Shown one piece after another: positions 14,398 to 25,235 of a DNA stretch of 34,358 nucleotides (position 1 is the stretch's first letter; each line of letters starts with the position of its first letter). The DNA is from Candidatus Nomurabacteria bacterium RIFCSPHIGHO2_01_FULL_41_71. Its GTDB lineage: Bacteria; Patescibacteriota; Minisyncoccia; Phycocordibacterales; UBA9973. Where the stretch lies: positions 25,908 through 60,265 of the forward strand of contig MFTQ01000008.1 in assembly GCA_001785355.1 (NCBI GenBank), in the 5' to 3' direction. Both the position numbers and the translations under genes were made by a program. The notes beneath the pieces were generated by a model, which saw only the letters and a program-made list of their open reading frames with translations, ran no database searches and had not been told where the DNA came from.

Positions 14398-15153
14398 ATG
14401 AAAAATATTAAATACGAAATTGTGGTGGCTATTATTGGAATTCTAGTTTATCCGTCAGTTACCCTGGCTTCTTGGTGGAACCCATTGAGCTGGAGGGTCC
14501 TTAAGTCTTCTAGGGAACCAAAAGTTGAAATTGTGGCACCGGCAACGCCTACAACTAGGGCAACCAATAAGACTGAAGCAAATATAAAACCCGACAAGCC
14601 AAAAGAAAAGAAAAAATCTGTTGAACCAACTAAAAAACAAGAAGTTGAAAAGCCTAAGGTAGAAACTACCCCATATGTTCCATTACAACCATTTGTTCCG
14701 CCCATAGGTGCTATAACTCCACCTGAGACACCTGTATTTGCTGTTCAAGCAGCTGATGGCACGATCTGGCAAGGATTTTCTAAAAAAGAGGCTCAGGAAA
14801 AAGCAAACCATTACATGAATAATTTAGACAGGACACCCCCATATCTTTACTTCGATAAAATGATACAAAGACAAAGAGAAAGCCCATTCTTCATCAAAAA
14901 TGATAATGCGTTATATGGAACAATAGGATTATGGAAATCAAGTATAGCAGAAGATCCACAACCCAGCTCAGGAAAAAAGAATCTAGAATATTATTTAGAT
15001 GGTGTTTTAATTGGAGCAGACACAAACTTTGATGGAAAAATCCCATTAGACACAACAAAATATTCTAACGGAATACACATATTATCAATTAAAGTTTATG
15101 ATAACGCAGGAAATGTGGCTTCTGATTCAGCTGAAATTACAATAAAAAATTAA
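14398..15153 (+). CDS. Secreted protein with Lys/Pro-rich linker and C-terminal Ig-like domain
   Basis: The product has 251 residues when started at 14398. An N-terminal hydrophobic signal (EIVVAIIGILVYPSVTLASW) is followed by a long Lys/Pro/Thr/Glu-rich linker at about 35-105, which would span the envelope. A middle segment contains AADGTIWQGFSKKEAQEKAN. The C-terminal domain of about 60 residues (LEYYLDGVLIGADTNFDGKI, then SIKVYDNAGNVASDSAEITI) is an immunoglobulin-like beta domain of the kind found in surface proteins. It sits between the small membrane protein and the giant Rhs gene and may belong to the same surface system. Specific binding is unknown. Confidence 0.7.
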   Translation: MKNIKYEIVVAIIGILVYPSVTLASWWNPLSWRVLKSSREPKVEIVAPATPTTRATNKTEANIKPDKPKEKKKSVEPTKKQEVEKPKVETTPYVPLQPFVPPIGAITPPETPVFAVQAADGTIWQGFSKKEAQEKANHYMNNLDRTPPYLYFDKMIQRQRESPFFIKNDNALYGTIGLWKSSIAEDPQPSSGKKNLEYYLDGVLIGADTNFDGKIPLDTTKYSNGIHILSIKVYDNAGNVASDSAEITIKN

Positions 15154-15177
15154 CAAATGAGATATGGAAGTTTTCAA

Positions 15178-15206
15178 TTGTCTTTTTTAATTCATAGGGA
15201 TATACT
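15178..15206 (+). promoter_or_regulatory. Promoter of the giant Rhs gene
   Basis: TTGTCT (15178-15183), a 17-base spacer and TATACT (15201-15206) form a good housekeeping promoter. The leader would be about 35 bases to the ATG at 15247, with no Shine-Dalgarno sequence; a second TATAAT sits directly against the ATG. Confidence 0.55.
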
Positions 15207-15246
15207 TTACCCAAGTTATTATTTATTATTAGCTAACTAATATAAT

Positions 15247-18200
15247 ATGAAGCCATTCAATCTCCGGGCTGTTTTGTCAAGAGTCATTGCGCTCTTTTTA
15301 TTAGCTCTAGTCGTTTTTCCTTCTAATGCAGGCGCTGCCACTCAGCTTTTCAATCCTGAACAGCTGACCGCGGGGGTAGTCCCGGCTGAGAGAAACATTC
15401 TGGAAACAGACGAGATTACTGGTGCTTTCAACTACTCATATCCGATAGTCGTGCCTCCAGGACGAAACGGGTTACAGCCCGATCTCAAACTCACCTATAA
15501 CAACCAACAGAGAGACAACTACCCAAACATAATGGGTTACGGCTGGGCAACTAATATCCCATATATTGACCGAGTAAATCGTTCAGGAACCAACAAGCTC
15601 TACACTGATAATTACTTTTATTCTTCACTATCAGGCGAGCTTGTTTTAGTTTCTGGTTCTACCTATGGGCCTAAAGTAGAAAATGGCTCATTTCTGACTT
15701 ACACCTATGACGGCACCTACTGGACGGTTAAAGACAAAAAAGGCACGGTATACAAGTTTGGTACTAATGCAGCTGAGAGACAGGATAATCCATCTGACAG
15801 CACCAAAGTATTCAAATGGATGCTTCAGGATGTACGAGACACGAACAATAACTACATCAAATATGAATACTACAAGGATGGCGGTCAGATATATCCATAC
15901 AAAATTAAATACACTGGCAACAATGTAACGGACGGAATTTTTGAGGTTGAGTTTTTAAGGCAAACAAGGAGCGACGTAGCCAAGTCATACGCGACTGCTT
16001 TCTTGGTAACTACCAGCTATCGCATCAATGAAGTCCAAGTCAAAGTTAGCGGTACTTGGACTAGGAAATATGCTTTATCATATACTACGGGAGATAACGG
16101 CCTTAGATCCTTGCTTTCAAGCATTACCGAATCAGGACAGGATGAAAGCTCAAACGTAACCACTTTACCAGCCACTTCTTTTACCTATTACACAAGTACT
16201 ACCGGTTGGGAATCCGATACTACCACATGGACCGCTCCTCAGTCTGTAGGAGGTGCACTGCAGAGCTTTTTAGACGTAAATGGTGATGCTTTGCCCGATA
16301 TTATTGAGTCCTACACCGCAAGTCCTAGCGATTTAAAGAAAGTTTTTCTCAATAACGGGGATGGAACTTGGACAAACAATACTGGCCTACAGCCGCCGAT
16401 CCTTTTTAGAAAGAACGAAATTCGAGGAGGTTCCCATGATGATACTTGGGACCAAGGAGTGCGGGTAGTAGATGTAAACGGAGACCTTCTACCTGACATA
16501 ATCAAAGCCGAAGACAATGGAAACGGTAATGGTGGCTTTGATGCGTATATAAATACAGGAAGTGGATGGACGCAAAATAGTACCTGGCACCCGACGGTAA
16601 CATTTAATGGAGATAACAACATAGACAGCTGGGGTTCGCACGCTATCGACCTAAACTCTGATGGACTAACTGACATCATACGTAAGAAAAATAGTTTCTT
16701 TGGATCTCAGATAAATAGCGGAACAGCTTTTGGCACTGAATCATCTACAGCTTGGGATCCAGGAGCAAGCGAAATTGTCGGGCCTAAGGCGCAGTTCGTG
16801 GATGTGAACAATGATGGACTTCCAGATATTGTTTACATGGTTTGGAATGTTGGTACAGGGGCAACTGACAAAACAACCTACATCAACAAAGGAGATGGCA
16901 ACTGGACTACCGACAGCGCTTACAATCCTCCAGTGGATACCGTTACTCCGTCAGATGCCGATGCAGGAGTCCGTTTCTTTGATGTAAACGGAGACGGGCT
17001 AGTAGATCTAGTGCCTGACTATTCCTACATGACCGCTGGCCGTAACACCCACCTTAACACTGGCTCCGGCTGGACTTCGGCTTCGGCTTGGAATGTTCCG
17101 AGCGACGTGAACGTTGAATTTGATACTGGGCCAGTCAATATAGTGGATGTGAACACAGACGGGACATTAGATTTCTTCTACACGTCAGGATCCAATCCAA
17201 TGACTACTAAAGTCTGGAAGAACAAGACTACGACTCCAACGGACACTCTTAAGAAAATTACTTTCCCTCAAGGCGGTGAGACTACAATCACCTACAAGCG
17301 TACTCCAAACTACAAAAGCGGATCAACTGTATTAAATCCTAGTTTTCCAATTCCGCTTGATACCGTATATCAAACCTCTACCGTAGACGGCAACGGAGTT
17401 ACTTCAACTGAGACCTTTACTTACGAAGGCGGACTATATAACTTCACTGCTTGGAACAATCGCAGACCAGCTGGATTCTCTAAAGTAACAAAAGTGGACA
17501 CCGCCGGCAACAAAACGATCAATTACTATCATCAAGGTAATACCACCAATTCCTCCCAAGGCGAATATGATGATCACGTTTCCAAAATTGGGAAGATCTA
17601 CAGGACGGAAACGACTGATAGCTCTGGGAACATCTATGAAAAGACCGTTCATAAATGGGACAAGTACAATCTAGGTACTGGCAGAGATTTTGTGAAATTA
17701 GTTCGCACTACTACTCTCACTTACGACGGTGACTCAGACCATAAAGACAAAACAGAGGAATATACTTATGACAATACCTACGGCAACCTAACCCAAAAAG
17801 TTATGTGGGGTGAAGTTACTGGTTCTGATGATGGGTCATATACTGACACCGGAACCGATAAATTCACGGAAGACATTTCTTATGTAGCCAACACTTCAAA
17901 TTATGTGGTCGGCCTGCCGTACCAAGATACTGTAGCAGATCAGAGCTCCAACAAAGTTCGTGAATCAAAAATTTACTACGATACTCTCTCGCTTGGTTCA
18001 GTTGGAGCAGGAAATGAGACAAAAGTCGAGCGATGGAAAACTGGTACGACATATGTAAACACCCAGAAAGCATATAACACTACCTACGGCGTTGTGACTT
18101 CCTCAACAGACGAACGAGGTAAAACAACCACATATACTCTTGATACACACTATCTCTACCCAGCTACCGTCACGAACGCCCTTTCCCAAGCTACAAGTTA

Positions 18201-21200
18201 CACCTATGACTACTCTGCAGGAAAAGCGAAACAGGTTACCGATCCTAACAGTTTTGTCTATCAGACTATCTTTGACGGTCTGGATCGGGTAACCGCAGAA
18301 AAAGTTCCTGACCTGTCTTCCCCTTACGATCCAGTTACCAAAACTGCATATACCTACACCGACACTTCAGGATCAGTCAGCATCCTAAAAACTGAAAACT
18401 TAGACGGCTCAACTTCTGCCTTAACCTATCAGTATTTTGATGGTTTAAATAGATTGATTCAAGAGAGAGTTGAAGCTGAAGAAACCGGATACTACAACGC
18501 GAGGGATATTGTCTACAACACTATCGGACTAGTAGACAAAGAATCCTTGCCATACACTTCAAGTGGGTCATCTAAAACCACAGCCACAACTACCACCGCT
18601 CTTCTGACCACTTACTCTTACGACCCAATGAAGCGCATAACTTCTGTCGTTAATGCAGTCGGTACCACTTCTAATGCGTATGATGATTGGAAGACAACTA
18701 TCACCGACCCTAGAAGCAAAACTAAACATCTCTACAACGATGCCTACGGCAACCTAACCAGAGTGGATGAAGTAAGCGGAGGCAATACATACAGCACCTA
18801 CTACGAATGGAACGGCAACAAACTTCTAACGAAGATTACCGATGCTTCAAGTAATGTCCGAAACTTCGTTTACAACGGCCTAGGCAAAAGAACTTCAGCC
18901 GAAGACCTGCATGCCACCAGTGATGCTTCATTCGGCACTTGGACATACACTTACGATGACGCTGGCAATTTAACCCAGACCGTTGATCCAAAGAGCCAGA
19001 CCATAGATTATACCTACAATGACATAAACCAAGTTCTCACTGAAAACTATACTGGCGGTACAGGGACAGAAGTCACTTACACTTACGGAGGTTGTACAAA
19101 TGGTACAGGCAAACTCTGTAATATTGATACGGTTCAGGCAGTAGATACGGACTACACATATAACTCAAATAGTGGCGTAGCAAGTGAGGTAAAAACTATA
19201 AGCAGCACCGGATATACCACTTCATACACTTATGATCGCCAAGGAAATGTTTTGGAAATTACTAACCCTGATAGCTCTAAAGTCAAATACATTTATAACA
19301 CCGCTGGCCTTCTGGAAAAGATCCAGAGAAAAGAAAGCACTGATGGCAGCTACATTGATGTTGTTACTAACTTCACTTACGGCCCTCACCGAAAAGTCAC
19401 AAAGCAGGAAAACTTGAATGAGACGGCAACAGAATACACTTACGATTCTGCCAAGCTTTATCGCCTGACCAGAATTCTTAGCAACTGGCTCGGGGGCATA
19501 GGCGGCCCTGAAGATTTAGGAGAACTTGATCCAGAAATTTTAGAAGCCCTGGGTCTTCCTGTAGAAGAAGTAGCTCAAACTCCCGCACCGGAAGTTGTAA
19601 CTCCTGAAGTTCCAGAAGAGCCCGCACAAAAAACTACTCAAAATGTAGAAGCACAACCACAAACTCCTGAAGAGAAAGTTCTTAAAGTGATAGAAGACGG
19701 AAATAAAAAAGAATTTCTAACCGCTAACGGCATATATAAGCGTATCGGTAAAGACGACAAAGGTCAGGATGTAATTACTGCTCAAATATATAATGGACCC
19801 GTTAATTTCTTCGATAGCAAGGTAGGCAAATGGAAGAAAATAGATACCAAGCCAGTTGACAAAGGAGAAGAATTTACTGTTACTGAAGCTCCATATGAAG
19901 CGAAAGTAAAGAAATCACTTGAAAGTGGTAAATCTTTCCTCTCTTTCAAAAATGAAACAAATACTATTAACTTCTCGCTTATTGAAACTTCAAATTTTGA
20001 AGGTCAAGCCAACCCAGACGAATTTAAGGTTACCTATCCTAATGCACTTGGAAACAGTATAGATCTCGAAATAACTACGCTGCCGACTTCAGTAAGAAAG
20101 GAAGCAGTGATAAAAAGCAAAGAAGCTCTAGGAAGCCTAAGCGGTAAAGAGTTTTACGAGATTCCATTCAAAGTTACCCTTGATTCTGATCTAACTATTA
20201 CTGACGAGAATGGTACTACTCTCACCGAAAACGAACCTCTAACCACTAACGGACAAGTTACCCTAACTAACAAAAAAGGCGTAAAGACATACTTCTGGGC
20301 TCCTATGGCAGTTGATAACAACGGCAGACCTGTTTCGATTGATATACGATACGAGTTGAAAAATGACGGGATATATCTAACTAAACTGCTGCCAGTTGAA
20401 TGGCTAGAGAAGGCAAGTTATCCAGTCACGACTGACACAGTTACCAGTTACTACGCAGGATCAGGAGATGGATATCTCTGGTATACGGCCAATCCTTGGG
20501 ATACGGCCCACGATGCCACTTCCGGTAATTCCAATACTACTTGGACCACGGCTTTCGTTCAATCGGATAAGCATTACGCTTGGTCTAATGAAAGCGAAAT
20601 ATCCAGAGCTGCGCTTCCGATTGATACTTCGGAGCTCCCTGATGATGCGGAAATCAGCTCGGCAAAACTAAAAATAAATATTCATTCTAGAAATGATAAT
20701 GATGATGACGGTAACGATTTCATTAGGGTGGTTCAAACTACGACTGCTTCTAGCACATCTTTGACTGGGGAGGATTTTGACCAAATCGGTGCAGTAGATA
20801 ACCCCACCGCCGGTGCAACCGATAAAGATATCACTGGCATATCAAGTAGCGGAGGCTGGGAGGAATTTACTCTAAACAGCACTGGACTGGGGTGGATTAA
20901 TAAAACCGGTTACACTAAGCTTGGGCTTCGCGAGGGACACGATGTCGTTGATGAAATGCCGAATTTATACGCGGATGGTATAAGGTTTTACACTGCTAAT
21001 GGTTCGTACCCACCCTACCTCGAAGTCACATACACCATTCCCAACCAAGCTCCTAGCGCACCAACCAATCTAGAAGTAGAAGGCCTAACTACGCCAACAG
21101 CTGTTCAAGACACTACTCCTGATTTTACGGCCGTCTACAATGACCCTAATCCTGGAGATTTAGCCGCTTCCTACCAAATCCAGGTTTCCACCTCCACCGA

Positions 21201-22905
21201 CTTCACCACTCCTCTCTGGAACTCAACTAAAACTACTCTTGGCTCGCAAATTACTGCAGGTAATGAAAGTGCTGAATTGGCCTACGGGGGTACCGCACTA
21301 GCCCTGGACGGTGCCACCTATTACTGGCGCATAAAGTTCTGGGATGACGACGATGCAGAGGGTTCTTGGAGTTCTACCGCCTCCTTCACAATGTATGATT
21401 CTGCTATTGACGTGCTTCAAGACCTTAACTTCACCTACGACAACAACGGCAATATCACCCAAATCATAGATGCTTCTGAAACTTCTACTTCCAAAACGGT
21501 GGCCTACGTGTACGATGATCTAAATCGTTTGACTTCCGCTACAGCAACAAGTGTGGCTTCCGGTCAATCAACTTACACCCACACCTTCACCTATGATGCC
21601 ATCGGCAACTTCACTAATAAGAGCGATGTGGGCAACTATTCTTACGCTGGCACCAATAATGCTAACCCTCATGCGGCAACCTCTATTAACTCTGTAACTC
21701 ATAGCTACGACAACAACGGCAATCTCACTGGAGACGGCACATGGACTTACACTTGGGATCACAAAAACAGACTGGCTACCGCGGGCAATGGTTCAACTAC
21801 CACTTACACTTACGACCAAAACGGCAGCCGGGCCAAAGTTGTAGGAACTTCTACCACCGTTATCCCAACCCAATACTACAGCAAGGAAGGCAGCACAGAT
21901 GTGAAGTATATCTATGCTGGCAACCAACTTGTAGCAACTGTAAGAGGTACAGGGGCAAGCGCAGCGGTTTACTACATGCATACAGACCATTTGGGGGGTT
22001 CTGGGGCCATTACAGCCACAAACGGAGCTCTTAAAGAGCTTACCGATTACTTCCCATATGGAGAGCAAAGGGTTCACGAAACCAATGGCCTGGATGATCG
22101 AAAGGGCTACATAGGCAAGGACTTTGACTCAACGACAGGACTATCTTACATGAATGCTCGTTACTACGAGGGGGCTGTTGGGAGGTTCATTAGTCAAGAT
22201 GCGACCCACTTATGGTTGGGAGAAGAAAATAAAATTAGACAACTAGCTAATCAGAGCCTACAAGGATATCTTTCCGACCCTCAGCAATTAAACAGCTATT
22301 CTTACGCCAGAGGTAACCCAATCAATAGAAGTGACCCCACAGGCAACAACTCATACCTTACTGTTGGTAGCGCTGCATTTGTTACTTCTTTAGCATGGAG
22401 TGCTGGTAGTGATATATACCAAAATATACAAGATTATAGGTCAGGCAATTTACCTTGGTATCGTATAGGGCAAGCAAGAGGAGAAAACCCAGCAGGAAGA
22501 TATATAAAAAATGCTGTAGCAACTATTGCTGTGGCTGAAAGTGCGGTCGCCGCCGAAGCTGCTGCCCTAGCAAGGGGAGCAACAAAAATAGTTTCTCAAA
22601 TTATTGGTGCTACCACTGCCGGAACAGCAAATGTCGGGGCAGGAATTATTACTGGAAGTTCTATGGATCCTACTACAAATGGAGTTAATTTAACTGCCGT
22701 GGGGACTGATTTTGTAACTGGTTTTACTGGAACAGTAATAGGACAACAGATACCTAATCCTGTAGGCAGACCACCTACCACTGTTGGTACTTCTGTTGCT
22801 GGGCTTAGAGCTATCACAGAGCAATTCCGTTCTCAAATTGGTCAGGTAGTTCAAGGCGCTGGAGCATATCTGACATCATTTACCAAGCAACAAAAACCAC
22901 AATAG
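15247..22905 (+). CDS. Giant SpvB/FG-GAP/YD-repeat Rhs surface protein with C-terminal polymorphic tip
   Basis: This 2552-residue protein starts with a signal peptide (1-30). An SpvB-like segment follows (GAFNYSYPIVVPPGRNGLQ, about 58-76), then six FG-GAP repeats of the DVNGDxLPDI type at about 340-650. A first YD-repeat block spans about 835-1410. A Pro/Glu-rich linker and a WapA-like beta segment (AQIYNGPVNFFD) interrupt the barrel, followed by a DNRLRE-like domain (about 1725-1930) and an Ig/Fn3-like domain (about 1935-2050). A second YD block and the Rhs core (YFPYGEQ, ARYYEGAVGRFISQD, ending SDPTG near 2366) follow. The last 186 residues are Ala/Gly/Thr-rich and form the variable tip, which in this family is often a toxin. 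It may act in cell contact or competition. The tip activity is not recognised. Confidence 0.9.
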   Translation: MKPFNLRAVLSRVIALFLLALVVFPSNAGAATQLFNPEQLTAGVVPAERNILETDEITGAFNYSYPIVVPPGRNGLQPDLKLTYNNQQRDNYPNIMGYGWATNIPYIDRVNRSGTNKLYTDNYFYSSLSGELVLVSGSTYGPKVENGSFLTYTYDGTYWTVKDKKGTVYKFGTNAAERQDNPSDSTKVFKWMLQDVRDTNNNYIKYEYYKDGGQIYPYKIKYTGNNVTDGIFEVEFLRQTRSDVAKSYATAFLVTTSYRINEVQVKVSGTWTRKYALSYTTGDNGLRSLLSSITESGQDESSNVTTLPATSFTYYTSTTGWESDTTTWTAPQSVGGALQSFLDVNGDALPDIIESYTASPSDLKKVFLNNGDGTWTNNTGLQPPILFRKNEIRGGSHDDTWDQGVRVVDVNGDLLPDIIKAEDNGNGNGGFDAYINTGSGWTQNSTWHPTVTFNGDNNIDSWGSHAIDLNSDGLTDIIRKKNSFFGSQINSGTAFGTESSTAWDPGASEIVGPKAQFVDVNNDGLPDIVYMVWNVGTGATDKTTYINKGDGNWTTDSAYNPPVDTVTPSDADAGVRFFDVNGDGLVDLVPDYSYMTAGRNTHLNTGSGWTSASAWNVPSDVNVEFDTGPVNIVDVNTDGTLDFFYTSGSNPMTTKVWKNKTTTPTDTLKKITFPQGGETTITYKRTPNYKSGSTVLNPSFPIPLDTVYQTSTVDGNGVTSTETFTYEGGLYNFTAWNNRRPAGFSKVTKVDTAGNKTINYYHQGNTTNSSQGEYDDHVSKIGKIYRTETTDSSGNIYEKTVHKWDKYNLGTGRDFVKLVRTTTLTYDGDSDHKDKTEEYTYDNTYGNLTQKVMWGEVTGSDDGSYTDTGTDKFTEDISYVANTSNYVVGLPYQDTVADQSSNKVRESKIYYDTLSLGSVGAGNETKVERWKTGTTYVNTQKAYNTTYGVVTSSTDERGKTTTYTLDTHYLYPATVTNALSQATSYTYDYSAGKAKQVTDPNSFVYQTIFDGLDRVTAEKVPDLSSPYDPVTKTAYTYTDTSGSVSILKTENLDGSTSALTYQYFDGLNRLIQERVEAEETGYYNARDIVYNTIGLVDKESLPYTSSGSSKTTATTTTALLTTYSYDPMKRITSVVNAVGTTSNAYDDWKTTITDPRSKTKHLYNDAYGNLTRVDEVSGGNTYSTYYEWNGNKLLTKITDASSNVRNFVYNGLGKRTSAEDLHATSDASFGTWTYTYDDAGNLTQTVDPKSQTIDYTYNDINQVLTENYTGGTGTEVTYTYGGCTNGTGKLCNIDTVQAVDTDYTYNSNSGVASEVKTISSTGYTTSYTYDRQGNVLEITNPDSSKVKYIYNTAGLLEKIQRKESTDGSYIDVVTNFTYGPHRKVTKQENLNETATEYTYDSAKLYRLTRILSNWLGGIGGPEDLGELDPEILEALGLPVEEVAQTPAPEVVTPEVPEEPAQKTTQNVEAQPQTPEEKVLKVIEDGNKKEFLTANGIYKRIGKDDKGQDVITAQIYNGPVNFFDSKVGKWKKIDTKPVDKGEEFTVTEAPYEAKVKKSLESGKSFLSFKNETNTINFSLIETSNFEGQANPDEFKVTYPNALGNSIDLEITTLPTSVRKEAVIKSKEALGSLSGKEFYEIPFKVTLDSDLTITDENGTTLTENEPLTTNGQVTLTNKKGVKTYFWAPMAVDNNGRPVSIDIRYELKNDGIYLTKLLPVEWLEKASYPVTTDTVTSYYAGSGDGYLWYTANPWDTAHDATSGNSNTTWTTAFVQSDKHYAWSNESEISRAALPIDTSELPDDAEISSAKLKINIHSRNDNDDDGNDFIRVVQTTTASSTSLTGEDFDQIGAVDNPTAGATDKDITGISSSGGWEEFTLNSTGLGWINKTGYTKLGLREGHDVVDEMPNLYADGIRFYTANGSYPPYLEVTYTIPNQAPSAPTNLEVEGLTTPTAVQDTTPDFTAVYNDPNPGDLAASYQIQVSTSTDFTTPLWNSTKTTLGSQITAGNESAELAYGGTALALDGATYYWRIKFWDDDDAEGSWSSTASFTMYDSAIDVLQDLNFTYDNNGNITQIIDASETSTSKTVAYVYDDLNRLTSATATSVASGQSTYTHTFTYDAIGNFTNKSDVGNYSYAGTNNANPHAATSINSVTHSYDNNGNLTGDGTWTYTWDHKNRLATAGNGSTTTYTYDQNGSRAKVVGTSTTVIPTQYYSKEGSTDVKYIYAGNQLVATVRGTGASAAVYYMHTDHLGGSGAITATNGALKELTDYFPYGEQRVHETNGLDDRKGYIGKDFDSTTGLSYMNARYYEGAVGRFISQDATHLWLGEENKIRQLANQSLQGYLSDPQQLNSYSYARGNPINRSDPTGNNSYLTVGSAAFVTSLAWSAGSDIYQNIQDYRSGNLPWYRIGQARGENPAGRYIKNAVATIAVAESAVAAEAAALARGATKIVSQIIGATTAGTANVGAGIITGSSMDPTTNGVNLTAVGTDFVTGFTGTVIGQQIPNPVGRPPTTVGTSVAGLRAITEQFRSQIGQVVQGAGAYLTSFTKQQKPQ

Positions 22906-22908
22906 TAT

Positions 22909-23355
22909 ATGAAAAAAGATTACCACTATCTTCCAATAAGAGCTAAAGAATTATACTGGCGTTACGGAGCACTTTATGTGCCGTGGATTATCTTACTAAT
23001 TATTTCTGGAAGATCTATCGTTCAATTCTCAATTTGGTATTTTATTATCTGTGTCTTGCTTTTCATTCAGGAATATTTTGGAGTTTATTTCTTAATAAAA
23101 GACAATGTTTTAATCCGAAAAATATTTCTTCGGAAAGATGTAAAAATACCTGTAGAAAATATTGAAAGAATAGTTAAAGGGCGATTTGGTTTAGCACATA
23201 CTGAATCTATTGAACTTTACTACAGAGAAGAACAATCAGAGAAAAATATAACTATTACTCTCTTCAGTCGAGGTCCGAAAGAGATCAAAAAGTTTATTGA
23301 TGATATTAGTAATTTAAATCCGAACATAGTTATTGATTCAGATTTAAAAAATTAG
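22909..23355 (+). CDS. PH-like membrane protein, candidate immunity partner of the Rhs tip
   Basis: The product has 148 residues. Two hydrophobic segments (VPWIILLIISG and FSIWYFIICVLLFIQEYFGVYFLI) are followed by a beta-rich bacterial PH-like domain, with IRKIFLRKDVKIPVENIERIVKG and a final helix EIKKFIDDISNL. It starts 3 bases after the Rhs stop codon and is presumably co-translated. That position, directly behind a polymorphic tip, is where immunity genes lie, so it is a candidate immunity protein acting at the membrane. The PH-like fold is inferred from the pattern and immunity from position only. Confidence 0.6.
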   Translation: MKKDYHYLPIRAKELYWRYGALYVPWIILLIISGRSIVQFSIWYFIICVLLFIQEYFGVYFLIKDNVLIRKIFLRKDVKIPVENIERIVKGRFGLAHTESIELYYREEQSEKNITITLFSRGPKEIKKFIDDISNLNPNIVIDSDLKN

Positions 23356-23387
23356 ATTGAACAAAGAGCTGATGAATGACCATCCAG

Positions 23388-25181
23388 TCACTGAGTAAGT
23401 TTCTCTTTTGAAAAGAGAGGTACATCTCGCATTCTTCGCTTACTTTCCCCAACTAAACTATTGAAATCCATTACACTAATTCTTGAACCGTTAGTCTTTT
23501 TGTGGTAGTTAGCAAATCTCTCTGCCCATTCAATTTCGGTGATGATTTTGTACTCAATTTTAGTTTCAACTTCGTCTTCGTTTTGTGTTGCAGACTTTAT
23601 TGGTACATAGGCGTGTAGCTCAACCAGATTTTTGTAGTACACAACATGGTCAATGTAATCTAAGAAGAATTGTCTGTATGTTTCGAAGTCCTTGCATTGC
23701 CTTATTCGAGATCTCACTTCATCACAGTAATGAGCGATGCTCATGTCAATCACTACTGGCTTATGCAGTAAAGGAATTTGCTTTACCAGCTCAACCTTTT
23801 CAGTAGCCAATCTGGCGAGTTCGGAATCGTATTCCATATTTTTCTTGGAGTAGTCAGCTCTACCAATATTTCCTTCCGCGTAGAGTTCAAGTACTCGTTT
23901 TTTCGAGGCACTCATATTCTTGATCGCTGAATCAAGTTTCTTTAATTGTCTTTGCAATTTATTCTGTTCTGTCTTACCTCCGGTTTTAAAAATATCCATA
24001 TTTTCTTTAAGTAGTTCTGGCTTCACCACGATATTTTCAAATAATTTGAAAACTTTTTCCTCAATGATTGATGTTTTTATTTCGTTATTGTCGCATTTCC
24101 TTAATTTGGATTTAATCGAATGCTGTAGTATGCGTACTGTCCAATTACATTTATACGATGCCCGGTGATATACCTTGTGAGGCTTAGATCTTTTATCTAC
24201 ATAGTATCTTCGATATGCATAGCAGCTTCCTCCGCAGCATCCGCAACGCATTAGGTTCGATAGCAGTTGCGGTATTCTAGGATTTCTGTACTTCTTTCGA
24301 TAGTAGTCAATTTTATCTTGTACCTTATTAAATATCTCCTTTGATACAATCGCCGGTACTTTTACGCCAACCCATTGCGATTTATCTCTTCGTCTAATCT
24401 TTTTTGAAGTCACCTTTATACCATAGAAAGGATTTGCATACTCTGTAATCGTTTCAAGTTTATTGAAATACATCATACCAATATATGCGTGATTTCGAAG
24501 CATGTTTTTGATTATCCCTACCCGCCAAAGTTTCTTCCCAGTTTTAGTGAGATGTCCTTGGTCTTCAAGCATTCTGGTTATCATATGCATACCCTCCTTG
24601 CTGTTCGCATATATTTCAAATATCAGTCTAACTATCTTTGCTTCTCGTTCATTTATTTCCAGTGTAGCCGATTCTGTCTCGGGTTTTTTATGCACATAGT
24701 TATATCCGAATATGTTCCATCCTCTGCCTGGGTGATATCCTTTTGATAATTTTAATGCCTTACCTCGTCCCACACGTTCGGCAATCTTTGCTCGCTCGAG
24801 TTGGGCTACCGCGCCGAGCACTTGCAGAGAGAATGTATTTTCAGGATTTTTTATATAATCTTTTCCATTAATGATGAGCTGTTTGTTGTTCTTGATTATC
24901 TCTTCAATAATGATTGTTTGTAATGTCACCTCTCGGGCAATACGATCAGCCGCAAGGAAGTAGATAGTCTCAAAGACATCCTTCTTTAAATCCTGTCGCA
25001 TCATCTCCAATCCCGGTCTATCGAGTCGAGGACCTTCATAACCCTCGTCCACGTATTCCTTCACTAAGATGTTTCCATCTTTTAATATTTGCTTGCGTAG
25101 TTCAACGACCTGGCTTTCGACAGTTCCTTCCTTCTTCTGCATGTCTGAACTTACTCTGGCGTATAATACTGCTCTTTTCAT
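23388..25181 (-). CDS. Large serine recombinase (site-specific integrase)
   Basis: The product has 597 residues. The N-terminal resolvase domain starts YARVSSDMQ with the nucleophilic serine at 11. It includes the arginine-bearing DRIAREVTL and ends with LERAKIAERVGRG. A recombinase domain follows (ILEDQGHLTKTG-type region, present here as MLEDQGHLTKTGKKLW), then a zinc ribbon with MRCGCCGG and later cysteines. A long coiled coil (QNKLQRQLKKLDSAIKN onward) controls the direction of recombination in this family. It would integrate and excise the island through short att sites, which I could not locate. It is the last gene of a three-gene minus-strand module, 54 bases after the small-terminase-like gene. 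Confidence 0.93.
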   Translation of the reverse strand: MKRAVLYARVSSDMQKKEGTVESQVVELRKQILKDGNILVKEYVDEGYEGPRLDRPGLEMMRQDLKKDVFETIYFLAADRIAREVTLQTIIIEEIIKNNKQLIINGKDYIKNPENTFSLQVLGAVAQLERAKIAERVGRGKALKLSKGYHPGRGWNIFGYNYVHKKPETESATLEINEREAKIVRLIFEIYANSKEGMHMITRMLEDQGHLTKTGKKLWRVGIIKNMLRNHAYIGMMYFNKLETITEYANPFYGIKVTSKKIRRRDKSQWVGVKVPAIVSKEIFNKVQDKIDYYRKKYRNPRIPQLLSNLMRCGCCGGSCYAYRRYYVDKRSKPHKVYHRASYKCNWTVRILQHSIKSKLRKCDNNEIKTSIIEEKVFKLFENIVVKPELLKENMDIFKTGGKTEQNKLQRQLKKLDSAIKNMSASKKRVLELYAEGNIGRADYSKKNMEYDSELARLATEKVELVKQIPLLHKPVVIDMSIAHYCDEVRSRIRQCKDFETYRQFFLDYIDHVVYYKNLVELHAYVPIKSATQNEDEVETKIEYKIITEIEWAERFANYHKKTNGSRISVMDFNSLVGESKRRMRDVPLFSKEKLTQ

Positions 25182-25235
25182 ATACCTAAGGAATGACGCG
25201 ATCTCTTCTAATAGTCTAGACCCGACTGTTGGTAA

